Below are positions 34,402 to 43,695 of a stretch of 64,000 nt of DNA, one piece after another. Position numbers and translations under genes: made by a program. The notes under the pieces were generated by a model. It had not been told where the DNA came from, did no database searches, and saw only the letters and a program-made list of their open reading frames with translations. The stretch's first letter is position 1. Every line of letters begins with the position of its first letter. Source of the stretch: CAZGMN01 sp964645765 (GTDB lineage Bacteria > Acidobacteriota > Aminicenantia > Aminicenantales > Aminicenantaceae); assembly GCA_964645765.1 (NCBI GenBank), contig CAZYBE010000012.1:1-64000 (forward strand), given 5' to 3'.

Positions 34402-36117
34402 TTACTCTCTGGCTGCAGCATCTCTAGCATAAACCATCCTTCCGCTCACATAAGTCTTCTCCACATAAAGAGAAAGAAGCTTCTGGCTTGGGATGTTGAG
34501 GATGTCATCAGAGAGAACGATAAAATCAGCCAGCATGCCTGGAAGAATTTTCCCCTTGATTCCTTCTTCAAAGCCCGAATAGGCTGACTCCACAGTATAA
34601 GCCTTTAAGACTTCTTGACGCGAAAGGCGTTGCTCGGGATACCATCCTCCGTCTGGCTTGCCATCCGGAGTTTGACGAGTCTCTGCGGCATACATTCCAT
34701 AAAAAGGGTTGAGCGCTTCTCCAGGAAAGTCGGAATTGAGCGCAAGGTGGACACCGGTGTTAAGGAAGGAGCGCCAGGCATAGGCTCCTTTTCCCCGCTC
34801 TGGCCCAAGGCGTTTCTCTGCCCAGGACATGTCAGAAGTGCAATGCGGAGGCTGCATGCTCAAAACAATACCCAAAGGAAAAAATTTAGGGATATCCTCA
34901 GGGGAAACAACCTGGGCGTGCTCAACCCTGAGCCGATGGTCTTTGGCGCCGCGAACCTCTGCAAGAGCACGACCGAAGGCATTTAAAGCTATGCGGTTTG
35001 CTCTATCGCCAATGGCATGAACAGCAACTTGAAGGCCGCTCTTAAGGGCCTGAACAGTTAATTGATAAAGAGAATCTTCGCTCATCACGATAACGCCCTT
35101 GGCATCAGGAGCGTCGCTGTAGGGCTCAAGAAGTGCCGCTCCACGTGAGCCGAGAGCTCCGTCGATAAAAATCTTTATGCAGCGAACGGTCAGAATTTGG
35201 CGTGCGTCAATCTCAGGGCCATTAAGGATAAAAGGCTCTAAAAGCCTTTTATCTGTTCCATCAAGCATGACGTAGATGCGGCACTTGAGCTTGCCTTTAT
35301 TCCTTAAGGAGCGTAAAGCATCGAGCATCGCTGCTGTGGTGTTTGCCTCATAGACTGTCGTCAAGCCGTATTTCAAACATTCATCGACGGCAAGAATTAA
35401 AGCCTTTTCAACCTGTGCCTTGGTCAATGGTGGGATAGATCTCGCCACAAGGTCCTGAGCTCTGTTGGTTAGTATTCCAGTGGGATTTCCGGTTCTGGCG
35501 TCTTTTAAAATTTCACCATTGGCCGGATTCAGTGTCTCGCTGGTTATTCCTGCAATTTCTAGGGCTTTTTTATTGACCCAACTTGAAAATCCATGAAGCC
35601 CGCTGAGACAAACTGGGTTTTTTGGAGAGACCTTGTTGAGCTCATAATTTGTTGGATAGTCTTTTGCCCAGGCTCCCTCATCCCAGCCCCAACCGATGAT
35701 CCACTCTCCTTCCGGAGTTGTGCGGACACGGTCCTGCACCCTTTCAACTGCTTCCTGAGGAGTCTGGACTCCGACAAGATTCAATTCCAGAAAGCTCTGT
35801 CCCAGGCTCAAGAGATGGCCATGAGACTCTATGATGCCGGGAATGACCGTCTTGCCCTTGAGGTCCACGACTTCAGCTTTTAAGTGAGAATTCCTGATCT
35901 CTGCTGTAGTCCCGATAGAAATAATTTTTCCTTTGGCAACTGCCAGAGCTTCAACCTTGGGAATTTTATCATCCATGGTTATAACTCGGCCGTTGATGAA
36001 AATCTTTTCTGGTTGGACCTGAGTGCGATGTCCGCCGCACCCGCTGATTATTAAAATCCCGATGATGAGACCAAAGAGCTTAAAGGTGGATGTCGATAAT
36101 ACGGTGTTTTCTGACAT
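34402..36117 (-). CDS. Lipoprotein amidohydrolase (YtcJ/AmiA3-like)
   Basis: A 571-residue amidohydrolase family 3 protein. The leader has a lipobox (IISGC, Cys27), so it is probably membrane-anchored outside the cytoplasm. Features: INGRVITMDDKIP, GKTVIPGIIESHGHLLSLG (HxH-like metal site), WIIGWGWDEG, IFIDGALGSRGAAL, VAVHAIGDRANRIALNAF, RVEHAQVVSP, and the late ALNSDFPGEALNPFYGM. YtcJ-type enzymes hydrolyse amides or related bonds; most have no known substrate. GAGGAGG precedes the ATG. It is convergent with the S9 peptidase gene. Confidence 0.87.
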   Translation of the reverse strand: MSENTVLSTSTFKLFGLIIGILIISGCGGHRTQVQPEKIFINGRVITMDDKIPKVEALAVAKGKIISIGTTAEIRNSHLKAEVVDLKGKTVIPGIIESHGHLLSLGQSFLELNLVGVQTPQEAVERVQDRVRTTPEGEWIIGWGWDEGAWAKDYPTNYELNKVSPKNPVCLSGLHGFSSWVNKKALEIAGITSETLNPANGEILKDARTGNPTGILTNRAQDLVARSIPPLTKAQVEKALILAVDECLKYGLTTVYEANTTAAMLDALRSLRNKGKLKCRIYVMLDGTDKRLLEPFILNGPEIDARQILTVRCIKIFIDGALGSRGAALLEPYSDAPDAKGVIVMSEDSLYQLTVQALKSGLQVAVHAIGDRANRIALNAFGRALAEVRGAKDHRLRVEHAQVVSPEDIPKFFPLGIVLSMQPPHCTSDMSWAEKRLGPERGKGAYAWRSFLNTGVHLALNSDFPGEALNPFYGMYAAETRQTPDGKPDGGWYPEQRLSRQEVLKAYTVESAYSGFEEGIKGKILPGMLADFIVLSDDILNIPSQKLLSLYVEKTYVSGRMVYARDAAARE

Positions 36118-36191
36118 CTGAGAGCCTCCTCGCTTTATCTTTATATATCAAGATTCATGATGAACTGTTGCTGCATTTGAGATATATGTTA

Positions 36192-36362
36192 TGGGAAATA
36201 GCCTCGCTCCCAATCGGATTTTTAGCGCCATCTCCGTTCGCTCTTCTAGGCGGCTGCGTAACTCGCTTCGCTCAGACATACTCGCCGCCCGACTCCGTCG
36301 GGTTCCCTCGAAGAGCGAACTCCGATGGCTAAATCCTCAATGGTCGCTGCGGCTATTTCCCA
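36192..36362. repeat. 171-bp foldback intergenic repeat (family 1, copy B, inverted relative to copy A)
   Basis: The ends are TGGGAAATAGCC (36192-36203) and GGCTATTTCCCA (36351-36362); with flanks GTTA and TAAC the perfect terminal palindrome is 16 bp per arm. Its reverse complement matches 6443-6614 nearly base for base, with scattered single changes that mostly keep the fold. It fills the gap between two leftward genes (amidohydrolase and M14 peptidase). Frames open across it are artefacts of the repeat. Confidence 0.8.
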
Positions 36363-36402
36363 TAACATTATCTACTCTCATAATTGGATACGAAAACTGT
36401 TT

Positions 36403-39012
36403 TTATTCCAGGCCAGAATAAAGAATAGAGTTAAAGAGGAGCTTGAATGTGGCGTAGCTCTGGGCTCTGAATTGGACTGGGAAGCCCAAAAGAATAACTT
36501 TCCCTTTTTCCAAGGGAACCTCGAGGATTGAGGATTTCTGGCGAATAATCCTATCGCCAAAAATCCAGCCGCTCATCAGCGGATTCTCTTCTGGATATTT
36601 GGACACACTCTTTGGCTCTTTCTTATCAGCAAACGAGGGCATGATCTCAAAAGCGCAACTGCTTGAAAATACGGACCCTGCTTCTTTGGGCATACCGTAA
36701 GCCAGAGGATGCTTGTTATCGAATTCCAGGCGAAGGATTGAGCCGTCGCAGATAAATTCCTCTCTTTTAACATTCTTCAAGACATTCCTGACAGGAAGGC
36801 TAAAATTGTCTATGGCCAGGTTGCAGGATGAATTAAGGAAAATCAAGGTTCCGCCCTCTTCGACAAATGTCTTCAGGTTGCGAAGACCGTTGAGTGTGAT
36901 TCCCCCGATATATTTGGGAGGGATAGTCCCTTTTGGGTAGCCATTGATTATCGCCTCTGGGCTGTAAGTGTCAGGAATAATGATCGCATCGTAATTGTTT
37001 TTGAGATTTCCAGCCCGAATATCAGCATCAAAGACGCTTGTATAAGGAAATTCATGTCTCTCCAGGATTAACCTAGTCCAGCCTTCATCCTCGCTTGGAA
37101 TCCAGGATTTATAGACTCCCAGCCTGACTTTTTTCAGGCTGTAAGTCTCTGTTTTAGGTTTGTCAGGAATTCCTGTTATTTCAAGGCTCAAGTCTTCAGC
37201 CAACTTCTCCATGAAGGAATTCTTCACGCTTGAGGAAGGAATAATGAAAGTCCCGCGAGAAAAGGCATTTTCATCCACAGAAAAGGAATCTCTTGCCCGC
37301 AGGATCCTTCCACCTTGGGAAAGAATTCTGTTTATTGCGTTGAAACTGACATTCATCTCGGGGCTGATAAGATAGGCAAAACCAGGCTTGACCTTAACTT
37401 TTCCAGAATCAGGCTTGACCTCTTCCAGTCGGCTCATCTTTGGGTTTAGAGGAGAATTGGCTGGATAAACCTTGACCCCAAACTGGTAGGGGAGAGTCCA
37501 GCCCATCATGTCATAGGATTCAAAAGGAGCTCCCTCAAATTGTTTGGGCTCAACAAGTCCCTGCCAAAGGTCAGGATATTTCCTCAGGTCAGGATAGCTC
37601 TGCTCCTCGAAAACATTCTTGACAAAAAGAGCAAATGGCTGGCTCATGGGGATGAGATAGGTTCCAACTGGATAATTTATCCCATCACAGGAAAAAGATT
37701 CATCACTTTTGTAGGCATCAATCCCCAAAAGAATCATCCGGTTGAGAAGAAGGGCGGCTGTTTGAGGGTCATGCTGCTTCGAAGGGATTATCCAGGCATA
37801 GGGAGGTTCCTCTTTGAACCTATTGATAATGTCCTTGCCCATCTTGTACTTGTTGAAAAGGAGCTCCTTCTTGTATTTGGAGGCAACATCCAGGACAGCC
37901 ATGGAGGCAGTCAAGCAATAATCCACGGCATCTTTGAGGCGCCACCAGCCTCCTCTCCAGGGGCTGGGATAAAAGGCGGACATGGTCAAATCCTGATACT
38001 GCTGGGGAAATTCACGGATAGTAAAAAAGTGGGGTGTAGCATAGCGATAAAGGGCGGTTTCAGTCAGGATGGAGATGATGTTGTGGGAATCGACAACCTG
38101 AGTCACATAGCCTGGGTACCAGGTGTCGAAGATAATCCTGGAGATAGCTCCTTCTTTTCCTTCTTCATCAAAGGCAGCACCCATGGCTGAGCCGATCAAG
38201 TTTTGCCAGCGGACGATAAGAGGATGAACATTGGGGTTTGTCGGCTCAGAGTTGGGCGGCGTCCAGATTCGGGCCGGAAAAGGAGCAGTCTGATGGTGGT
38301 TATAGAGGATGACTGGATTCCATTCCTTGTCAGCAAGCCTGGATAGATTCTGGGTCTCGACTAAATTGGCAACATGTGAATCGCGGTTGTTGTCGTGTCC
38401 GGCATACTTTTGAAAGAGCCAGGGCATAGGCGAGACCTCATAAGGCGTGCCGACATTGGGATGGTACCATTCGGCCAGAAGGTTCATCCCGTCTGGATTG
38501 GCAAAAACCAGAATCAGAATGACATCATTAAGGATTCTGAGCTCTTTTGGGTTTTTTGCCGTAAGCAAGTTGTAGGCCAGCTGAATGTTGTGCTGCGCTG
38601 GAGCACATTCATCAGCATGAAGCCCACCGTCAATATAAACCACCGCCTTTCCTTCCTGAGCAAGGCTCTCAGCTTCGTCATCAGAAAGTCCTTTGACCAA
38701 TGACAATCTTTTGATCATCTGTTTGTATTTCTCGAGGTTGGCCATATTTTCTTCAGAGGAAATGACAGCATAAGTCATGGTCTGGCCCATGGATGTCTTG
38801 CCCATGTCAAAGAGCTTTATCCTCTTTGAGTTTTCTTGGAGCTTCTTGAAATATTCCATGGCCTGGGTATAAGTGGCCAGATGATAATCTGCTCCGACTT
38901 TGAAGCCGAAAACATCTTCTGGCTTAGGGACAACTTGACTGAAGACAAAGGGAGAAAGGGAGAAGGCCAAGAAAATCAAGGAGATAAGCACTGACTTCTT
39001 AATGCGTCTCAT
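36403..39012 (-). CDS. Secreted M14-family zinc carboxypeptidase
   Basis: An 869-residue exported M14 peptidase. A signal peptide ends near FVFSQ (residue 26). The zinc site is visible: His and Glu in DGGLHADECAPAQHN and the third ligand His in ILYNHHQTAPFP; a Glu in SILTETALYR may be the general base. The catalytic domain fills about 35-380; the remaining half is an all-beta/alpha region with GATase-like elements (DAIIIPDTYSPEAI, NLKTFVEEGGTLIFL). The long form is frequent in Acidobacteria-like and Aminicenantes-like genomes. AAGGAGGG precedes the ATG. It adds to the peptide-degrading set in this window. Confidence 0.88.
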   Translation of the reverse strand: MRRIKKSVLISLIFLAFSLSPFVFSQVVPKPEDVFGFKVGADYHLATYTQAMEYFKKLQENSKRIKLFDMGKTSMGQTMTYAVISSEENMANLEKYKQMIKRLSLVKGLSDDEAESLAQEGKAVVYIDGGLHADECAPAQHNIQLAYNLLTAKNPKELRILNDVILILVFANPDGMNLLAEWYHPNVGTPYEVSPMPWLFQKYAGHDNNRDSHVANLVETQNLSRLADKEWNPVILYNHHQTAPFPARIWTPPNSEPTNPNVHPLIVRWQNLIGSAMGAAFDEEGKEGAISRIIFDTWYPGYVTQVVDSHNIISILTETALYRYATPHFFTIREFPQQYQDLTMSAFYPSPWRGGWWRLKDAVDYCLTASMAVLDVASKYKKELLFNKYKMGKDIINRFKEEPPYAWIIPSKQHDPQTAALLLNRMILLGIDAYKSDESFSCDGINYPVGTYLIPMSQPFALFVKNVFEEQSYPDLRKYPDLWQGLVEPKQFEGAPFESYDMMGWTLPYQFGVKVYPANSPLNPKMSRLEEVKPDSGKVKVKPGFAYLISPEMNVSFNAINRILSQGGRILRARDSFSVDENAFSRGTFIIPSSSVKNSFMEKLAEDLSLEITGIPDKPKTETYSLKKVRLGVYKSWIPSEDEGWTRLILERHEFPYTSVFDADIRAGNLKNNYDAIIIPDTYSPEAIINGYPKGTIPPKYIGGITLNGLRNLKTFVEEGGTLIFLNSSCNLAIDNFSLPVRNVLKNVKREEFICDGSILRLEFDNKHPLAYGMPKEAGSVFSSSCAFEIMPSFADKKEPKSVSKYPEENPLMSGWIFGDRIIRQKSSILEVPLEKGKVILLGFPVQFRAQSYATFKLLFNSILYSGLE

Positions 39013-39072
39013 TTATCCCTCCTTATTGGAAGCATCCATAACATCACCAAAAAAAGACGCTTTTTTCCTAAT

Positions 39073-39438
39073 TTAAAACGCATCCTTTATATGGCGGATA
39101 GAATATCCCTGGTCTTTATCAAGAGAAATGGAGATGACATCAAACCGGCACTCACCACTCTCGAGCTTATTCTTTGCCAGAAAGCCGTTGGCGACCTTCC
39201 TGATTTGATTCTGCTTGGCTGCGTTTACAGATTCTTCTGGCAGGCCAAAATCCTCGCTCTGTCTTGTTTTAACCTCGAAGAAAACCAGGGTTCTTTTCTC
39301 AAAGGCGATGATATCGATCTCTCCCCTGAACATGCGGAAGCTTCTCTTGATAATCCTGTATTTTTTTCTTTTCAAATACTGAAGTGCAATTTCTTCACCC
39401 GATCGACCAAGGCCGTGATGAGATTTACTTTTTTCCAA
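39073..39438 (-). CDS. yraN: YraN/UPF0102 family nuclease-fold protein
   Basis: A 121-residue protein of the restriction-endonuclease-like fold. The family motifs are intact: GRSGEEIALQYLK, RGEIDIIAFEKRTLVFFEVKTR with the D-ExK type active site, and RFDVISI near the end. Members often lie near 16S methyltransferase or ribonuclease genes; the role is not settled, perhaps DNA repair or uptake. It overlaps the end of cysS by 14 bases on the same strand, so the two are translated together. Confidence 0.9.
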   Translation of the reverse strand: MEKSKSHHGLGRSGEEIALQYLKRKKYRIIKRSFRMFRGEIDIIAFEKRTLVFFEVKTRQSEDFGLPEESVNAAKQNQIRKVANGFLAKNKLESGECRFDVISISLDKDQGYSIRHIKDAF

Positions 39439-40837
39439 AATTTTTCCCTTTGATCTTCCACCTCACTCCGTCTTTGGTATCCTCCAGAACAACTCCCTGC
39501 TGAAGGAGCTCTCGCCGGATTTGGTCGGCCAGCTCGTAATTCCTTGCCCTGCGAGCTTTTTCTCTCTCCTCAATCCTCCTCAAAACCTCTTCAGGCAAAA
39601 ACTTCTCTTCTTTTTCAGGAAGAACGGCCAGGACCTCATCAAGGGAGTGGGTGAAAGAAACGAGGCGTGCCGCATCTTTGCTCAAGACTTTTCCTCGGGA
39701 GATCAGGATGTTGACTTTCCTGATCATTTCAAAGAGAGCAGTCAAAGCCGCAGATATGTTCAAATCGTCGCTCAAGCCTTTTATGAATTTTTGCTTCGTC
39801 TTTTCCAGAAGCTCGGCAATCTTCCTGTTTTCTCCTTGGGCAAATGTTCCTTTTTTGAGTTCATAGACAAAATCCTTTATCCTCTGCAGGGAAGCCCTGG
39901 CTTGGTCCACTGCTTCAAAAGTAAAATTGAGCATTTTTCGATAATGGGTGGAGAGGAGGAGATAACGAAGCGAAGAAGGGTCTACGTTTTTCGCCAGAAG
40001 GTCGCGCAGAGTGTAGAAGTTTCCTTTGGATTTTGACATCTTTTCGCCGTCAACGATGAGATGGTGACAGTGCAGCCAATAATTGACGAATTTTTTCCCT
40101 GAATAGGCTTCAGATTGAGCAATCTCATTCTCATGATGGGGAAAGATGTTATCCACGCCACCGCAATGGATATCGAATGTCTGGCCGAGATATTTGGAAC
40201 TCATGGCCGAGCATTCAATATGCCAGCCCGGCCTTCCTTGGCCTATCTCTGTCTCCCAAAAAGGCTCTCCTTCTTTTCTATGCTTCCAAAGGGTAAAATC
40301 ATGGGCGTTTTCCTTCTCGTATTCATCGGACTCGATTCTCTGTCCTGGCTTGAGCTCGTTCAATTTTATCTTTGAGAGACGACCGTAATTTGGAAATTTA
40401 GCAATACTGAAATAAATGGAGCCGTCCTTCTCATAGGCATACGCTTTTTTGAGAAGCCCCTTGACCATCTCCACCATCTCTGGAACATGGTCTGTAGCCC
40501 GAGGATAATGGTCGGCCATTGCAATATTCAATGTCTTGATGTCTTCAAAGAAAGCATCAATGTATTTTTTTGTATATTCCTGAAGCTTGACTCCCTGGAC
40601 ATTGGCTCCTCTTATAGTCTTATCGTCGACATCCGTGATATTCATGACATGGATGACCTTATAGCCCATAAAAATGAGGAATCTCTTGAGCAAGTCTTCA
40701 AAAATATAGGCCCGGAAATTTCCGATATGGCCATAATCGTAGACTGTTGGGCCGCAGGTATAGAGCCTGACTTCTCCAGGAAGGATGGACTTGAAAGGCT
40801 CTATCTTTCCAGTTAAGGTGTTGAAAAATTGGATCAT
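39425..40837 (-). CDS. cysS: Cysteinyl-tRNA synthetase
   Basis: A 470-residue class I synthetase. Landmarks: LYTCGPTVYDYGHIGNFRAY (zinc Cys and HIGN), GWHIECSAMSSKYLG, DIHCGGVDNIFPHHENEIAQS, KMSKSKGN, and the C-terminal anticodon-binding helices ending in VLEDTKDGVRWKI. Length is normal. The start at 40837 has no clear Shine-Dalgarno but the product begins as expected (MIQFFNTLTGKIEPF). It is divergent from the lysine-degradation genes and leads a two-gene unit with yraN. Confidence 0.97.
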   Translation of the reverse strand: MIQFFNTLTGKIEPFKSILPGEVRLYTCGPTVYDYGHIGNFRAYIFEDLLKRFLIFMGYKVIHVMNITDVDDKTIRGANVQGVKLQEYTKKYIDAFFEDIKTLNIAMADHYPRATDHVPEMVEMVKGLLKKAYAYEKDGSIYFSIAKFPNYGRLSKIKLNELKPGQRIESDEYEKENAHDFTLWKHRKEGEPFWETEIGQGRPGWHIECSAMSSKYLGQTFDIHCGGVDNIFPHHENEIAQSEAYSGKKFVNYWLHCHHLIVDGEKMSKSKGNFYTLRDLLAKNVDPSSLRYLLLSTHYRKMLNFTFEAVDQARASLQRIKDFVYELKKGTFAQGENRKIAELLEKTKQKFIKGLSDDLNISAALTALFEMIRKVNILISRGKVLSKDAARLVSFTHSLDEVLAVLPEKEEKFLPEEVLRRIEEREKARRARNYELADQIRRELLQQGVVLEDTKDGVRWKIKGKNFGKK

Positions 40838-40920
40838 GAGAGGATATTATTAGAATAACGCTCGAGAGAGTCAACCATTTTCAATTTTCCCCAGATTCTC
40901 AGGAGAGTCAGGCAAGGAGA

Positions 40921-40950
40921 TTGACCGCTAGAGAAGACTTATGTCATAAT
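40921..40950 (+). promoter_or_regulatory. Promoter for the saccharopine-pathway genes
   Basis: TTGACC (40921-40926) and CATAAT (40945-40950) are 18 bases apart, 28 bases before the ATG at 40978. Each hexamer differs from consensus at one position. It is in the divergent region shared with cysS. Confidence 0.5.
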
Positions 40951-40977
40951 TTCGAATCTTAGAGGCTGAACTTAATC

Positions 40978-42291
40978 ATGAAAGCTCTTATCGGAATCAG
41001 GCGAGAAGATAAGAACTCCTGGGAAAGGAGGGTTCCTCTGATTCCCACTCATGTCCGAGAGCTCGTCCAGAATTATCCCCTTGAAATCTGGATTCAACCC
41101 TCGAAGCTCCGCATCTTCTCTGATCAGGATTTTTCCCGGGAAGGAGCGAAAGTCGAAGAGAACCTCTCGCCGTGCAAGGTCGTTTTTGCCATAAAAGAAA
41201 TTCCGCTTCATTTTTTTAGAAAGGGACAGGTATATATCTTTTTCTCCCATACCACAAAGGGGCAGCCCCATAACATGCCCATGCTGAGGAAAATGGCCGA
41301 GCTCGGCTGCACCCTCATCGATTACGAGAAAATTGTTAACGAAAAAGGACAAAGGCTATTATTCTTTGGAAAGCAAGCCGGCTTGGCCGGAATGATCGAC
41401 ACTTTCTGGGCTTTCGGACAGAGGCTCAATTATGAGAAAAAGAAAAATCCTTTTTCAGTCATTAAACAGGCTTATCAATACAAGAGTCTGGTCGAAGCCA
41501 AGGAAGAGATCGAGAAAGTCGGGTGGGAAATTCACAACCATGGCCTTATCCGCTCTCTTGTTCCGCTGGTCTTTGGTTTTACAGGATACGGGCATGTTTC
41601 CCAAGGAGCACAGGAAATATTCAACCTGTTACCCTTTGAAGAGATTGAGCCAGAAAGAATCGCCTCCTTTTTCAAGGGAAAAAATTATTCAGCCTCCAGA
41701 GTTTACAAGACTGTCTTCAAAGAGAAGGATATGGTCAAGCCTGTGAGCCAAGGTCAAGAATTCAAGCTTCAGGACTATTACGACCATCCTGAAAAATACA
41801 GGTCAATCTTCGATTCCTACCTTCCTTATCTGGCTGTCCTGGTCAACTGCATCTACTGGACTCCAAAATATCCAAGGTTTGTAACAAAAAAAAGCCTGGG
41901 AAAGCTTTTCAAGATGAGCAAAAAGCCCCGTCTTCGAGTCATTGGAGATATTTCCTGCGACATCCAGGGCTCCGTGGAGTTTACGGTTCGGGCAACAGAC
42001 CCTGAAAATCCTGTTTATGTCTACGACCCTATCCAAGACAAGGTGAAGGATGGGGTTAAGGGAAAAGGGGTTGTGGTTATGGCCATAGATAACCTGCCGG
42101 CTGAGATTCCGCTTGAATCCTCGATATATTTCAGCTCCGCGCTAAAGCCTTTTGTGTCTGAAATTGCCTCCACAGATTTCTCCAGAGATTTCCGAGATTT
42201 GAAGCTTCCGGATTCGATAAAAAAGGCAGTCATTCTCCACCAGGGAAAGTTCACTCCGCATTATGAGTATATGAAAGGCTTTATCAAATAA
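40978..42291 (+). CDS. Lysine-2-oxoglutarate reductase (saccharopine-forming), standalone
   Basis: A 437-residue protein matching the N-terminal half of animal/plant bifunctional LKR/SDH (AASS), an alanine-dehydrogenase/PNT-like fold: IGIRREDKNSWERRVPLIPTHV, HTTKGQPHNMPML, LIDYEKIVNEKGQRLLFFG, FGFTGYGHVSQGAQEI and ISCDIQGSVEFTVRATDP. It should condense lysine with 2-oxoglutarate using NADPH to give saccharopine. The partner saccharopine dehydrogenase is the next gene, 22 bases away. Together they open lysine degradation to aminoadipate semialdehyde and glutamate. The Shine-Dalgarno is weak. Confidence 0.87.
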   Translation: MKALIGIRREDKNSWERRVPLIPTHVRELVQNYPLEIWIQPSKLRIFSDQDFSREGAKVEENLSPCKVVFAIKEIPLHFFRKGQVYIFFSHTTKGQPHNMPMLRKMAELGCTLIDYEKIVNEKGQRLLFFGKQAGLAGMIDTFWAFGQRLNYEKKKNPFSVIKQAYQYKSLVEAKEEIEKVGWEIHNHGLIRSLVPLVFGFTGYGHVSQGAQEIFNLLPFEEIEPERIASFFKGKNYSASRVYKTVFKEKDMVKPVSQGQEFKLQDYYDHPEKYRSIFDSYLPYLAVLVNCIYWTPKYPRFVTKKSLGKLFKMSKKPRLRVIGDISCDIQGSVEFTVRATDPENPVYVYDPIQDKVKDGVKGKGVVVMAIDNLPAEIPLESSIYFSSALKPFVSEIASTDFSRDFRDLKLPDSIKKAVILHQGKFTPHYEYMKGFIK

Positions 42292-42313
42292 ATAATTTTC
42301 AAGGAGTTTTATC

Positions 42314-43645
42314 ATGAAAAAAATATTGATTCTTGGGGCAGGACTCGTAGCCAGGCCTCTGGTCAGGTATCTCCTTGACCAGCCGGATTTTGAGGTTGAA
42401 GTGGCCAGCCGCACTGTCAGTAAGGCTGAGAAGCTCGTTTCCAACCACCCTCATGGCAAGGCCAAAGAGTTGAATCTAAAGGATGAAGAGAGTTTAAAAA
42501 ATGAGATTTCAAAAGCAGACCTAATCATCAGCATGGTTCCTTATTCCCACCATCCCAAGGTAGCCAGATATTGCATCGAATACAAGAAAAACATGGTCAC
42601 AACTTCTTATGTGAGCGAGATCATGAAGAGCCTCGAGGGAGAGGCAACGAAGGCTGGAATCTTGATCCTCAATGAAGTTGGTTTGGACCCTGGGATTGAC
42701 CATATGGAAGCCATGCGGATTATCCATAAAATCGAAGAGAAGGGCGGAGAAGTGCTTGGTTTTACTTCTTATTGTGGCGGCTTGCCTGCCCCTGAAGCGA
42801 ACACCAATCCCTTCGGGTACAAATTTTCCTGGAGCCCGACAGGAGTCCTTCTGGCTGGAAAAAACTCAGCTCAATACCTGAAGGACGGACAGCAGGTTTT
42901 CATTCCTTCTCAGGACCTTTTTGATAATTACAAAATAATCCCCATCGAAGGCTTGGGCGAGTTCGAGGCCTATCCCAATCGAAATTCACTCCCCTACATC
43001 CAGCTCTACGGAATTCAATCGGCAAAGACCATGCTCCGCGGAACGCTGAGGAATAGGGGATGGTGCTCAACCCTGAAGAAGATTGCGGAGCTTGGACTGC
43101 TGGATGAGACGGAAAAAGATTGGTCGGCGTTGACCTACAAAGGCTTTCTCCGAAGATTGATGAGCGACCCAGCCGAAAAAGACATCAAAAAAGCCCTGAG
43201 TGCTCATCTCAAAATTAAAGAAAACTCGGATATCATCAGGAGGTTTGAATGGCTCGGCCTTTTGGCCGATAACCCCCTTCCTCTAACAAAGGGCTCGGCT
43301 CTGGACATTCTTTCGGCCAGGATGACAGAAAAGCTGCAGTACGGACAAGGGGAAAGGGATATGATTATTCTCCAGCACGAATTTATAGCGTCGTATCCAG
43401 GAAAAAAGAAGAAAAAGAAGGAAAAAATCACCTCCACTCTGGTCGACTTCGGCATCCCTCATGGAGATTCTTCAATGGCCAGAACAGTGGGCTTGCCCGC
43501 TGCCATCTCCACCAGGCTCATTCTCCAAGGAAAAATAAAGCAGAAAGGAGTCCATATTCCTGTTATTCCTGAAATTTACAGGCCGGTTCTTGAGGAACTG
43601 AAAGGGCTGGGCATTGCTTTCAAGGAAAAAAGAGAAAATATTTAA
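42314..43645 (+). CDS. Saccharopine dehydrogenase (glutamate-forming)
   Basis: A 443-residue saccharopine dehydrogenase, equivalent to the C-terminal half of AASS. It opens with a Rossmann motif (ILILGAGLVARPLVRYL), then VASRTVSKAEKL, LIISMVPYSHHPKVA, NEVGLDPGIDHMEAM, TSYCGGLPAPEANTNPFGYKFSW and LRGTLRNRGWCSTLKK. It oxidises saccharopine to aminoadipate semialdehyde and glutamate with NAD(P). AAGGAG precedes the ATG. It follows the LKR gene in the same operon; a 12-bp hairpin lies right after its stop. Confidence 0.9.
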   Translation: MKKILILGAGLVARPLVRYLLDQPDFEVEVASRTVSKAEKLVSNHPHGKAKELNLKDEESLKNEISKADLIISMVPYSHHPKVARYCIEYKKNMVTTSYVSEIMKSLEGEATKAGILILNEVGLDPGIDHMEAMRIIHKIEEKGGEVLGFTSYCGGLPAPEANTNPFGYKFSWSPTGVLLAGKNSAQYLKDGQQVFIPSQDLFDNYKIIPIEGLGEFEAYPNRNSLPYIQLYGIQSAKTMLRGTLRNRGWCSTLKKIAELGLLDETEKDWSALTYKGFLRRLMSDPAEKDIKKALSAHLKIKENSDIIRRFEWLGLLADNPLPLTKGSALDILSARMTEKLQYGQGERDMIILQHEFIASYPGKKKKKKEKITSTLVDFGIPHGDSSMARTVGLPAAISTRLILQGKIKQKGVHIPVIPEIYRPVLEELKGLGIAFKEKRENI

Positions 43646-43650
43646 AAATT

Positions 43651-43682
43651 GATAAAAAAGAGGAAGATATCTCTTTTTTATC
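43651..43682 (+). terminator. Perfect 12-bp hairpin between the saccharopine genes and the MEMO gene
   Basis: GATAAAAAAGAG (43651-43662) pairs perfectly with CTCTTTTTTATC (43671-43682) around an eight-base loop. It starts five bases after the upstream stop and ends one base before the GGGGAGG ribosome site of the next gene. The U-rich 3' arm could end transcription, but its position could also shield or expose that ribosome site. Confidence 0.55.
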
Positions 43683-43695
43683 TGGGGAGGATAAA

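Noticed and set aside
37540..38190. A 216-residue frame opposite the M14 peptidase
   Set aside because: Antisense to conserved catalytic sequence; no independent support.
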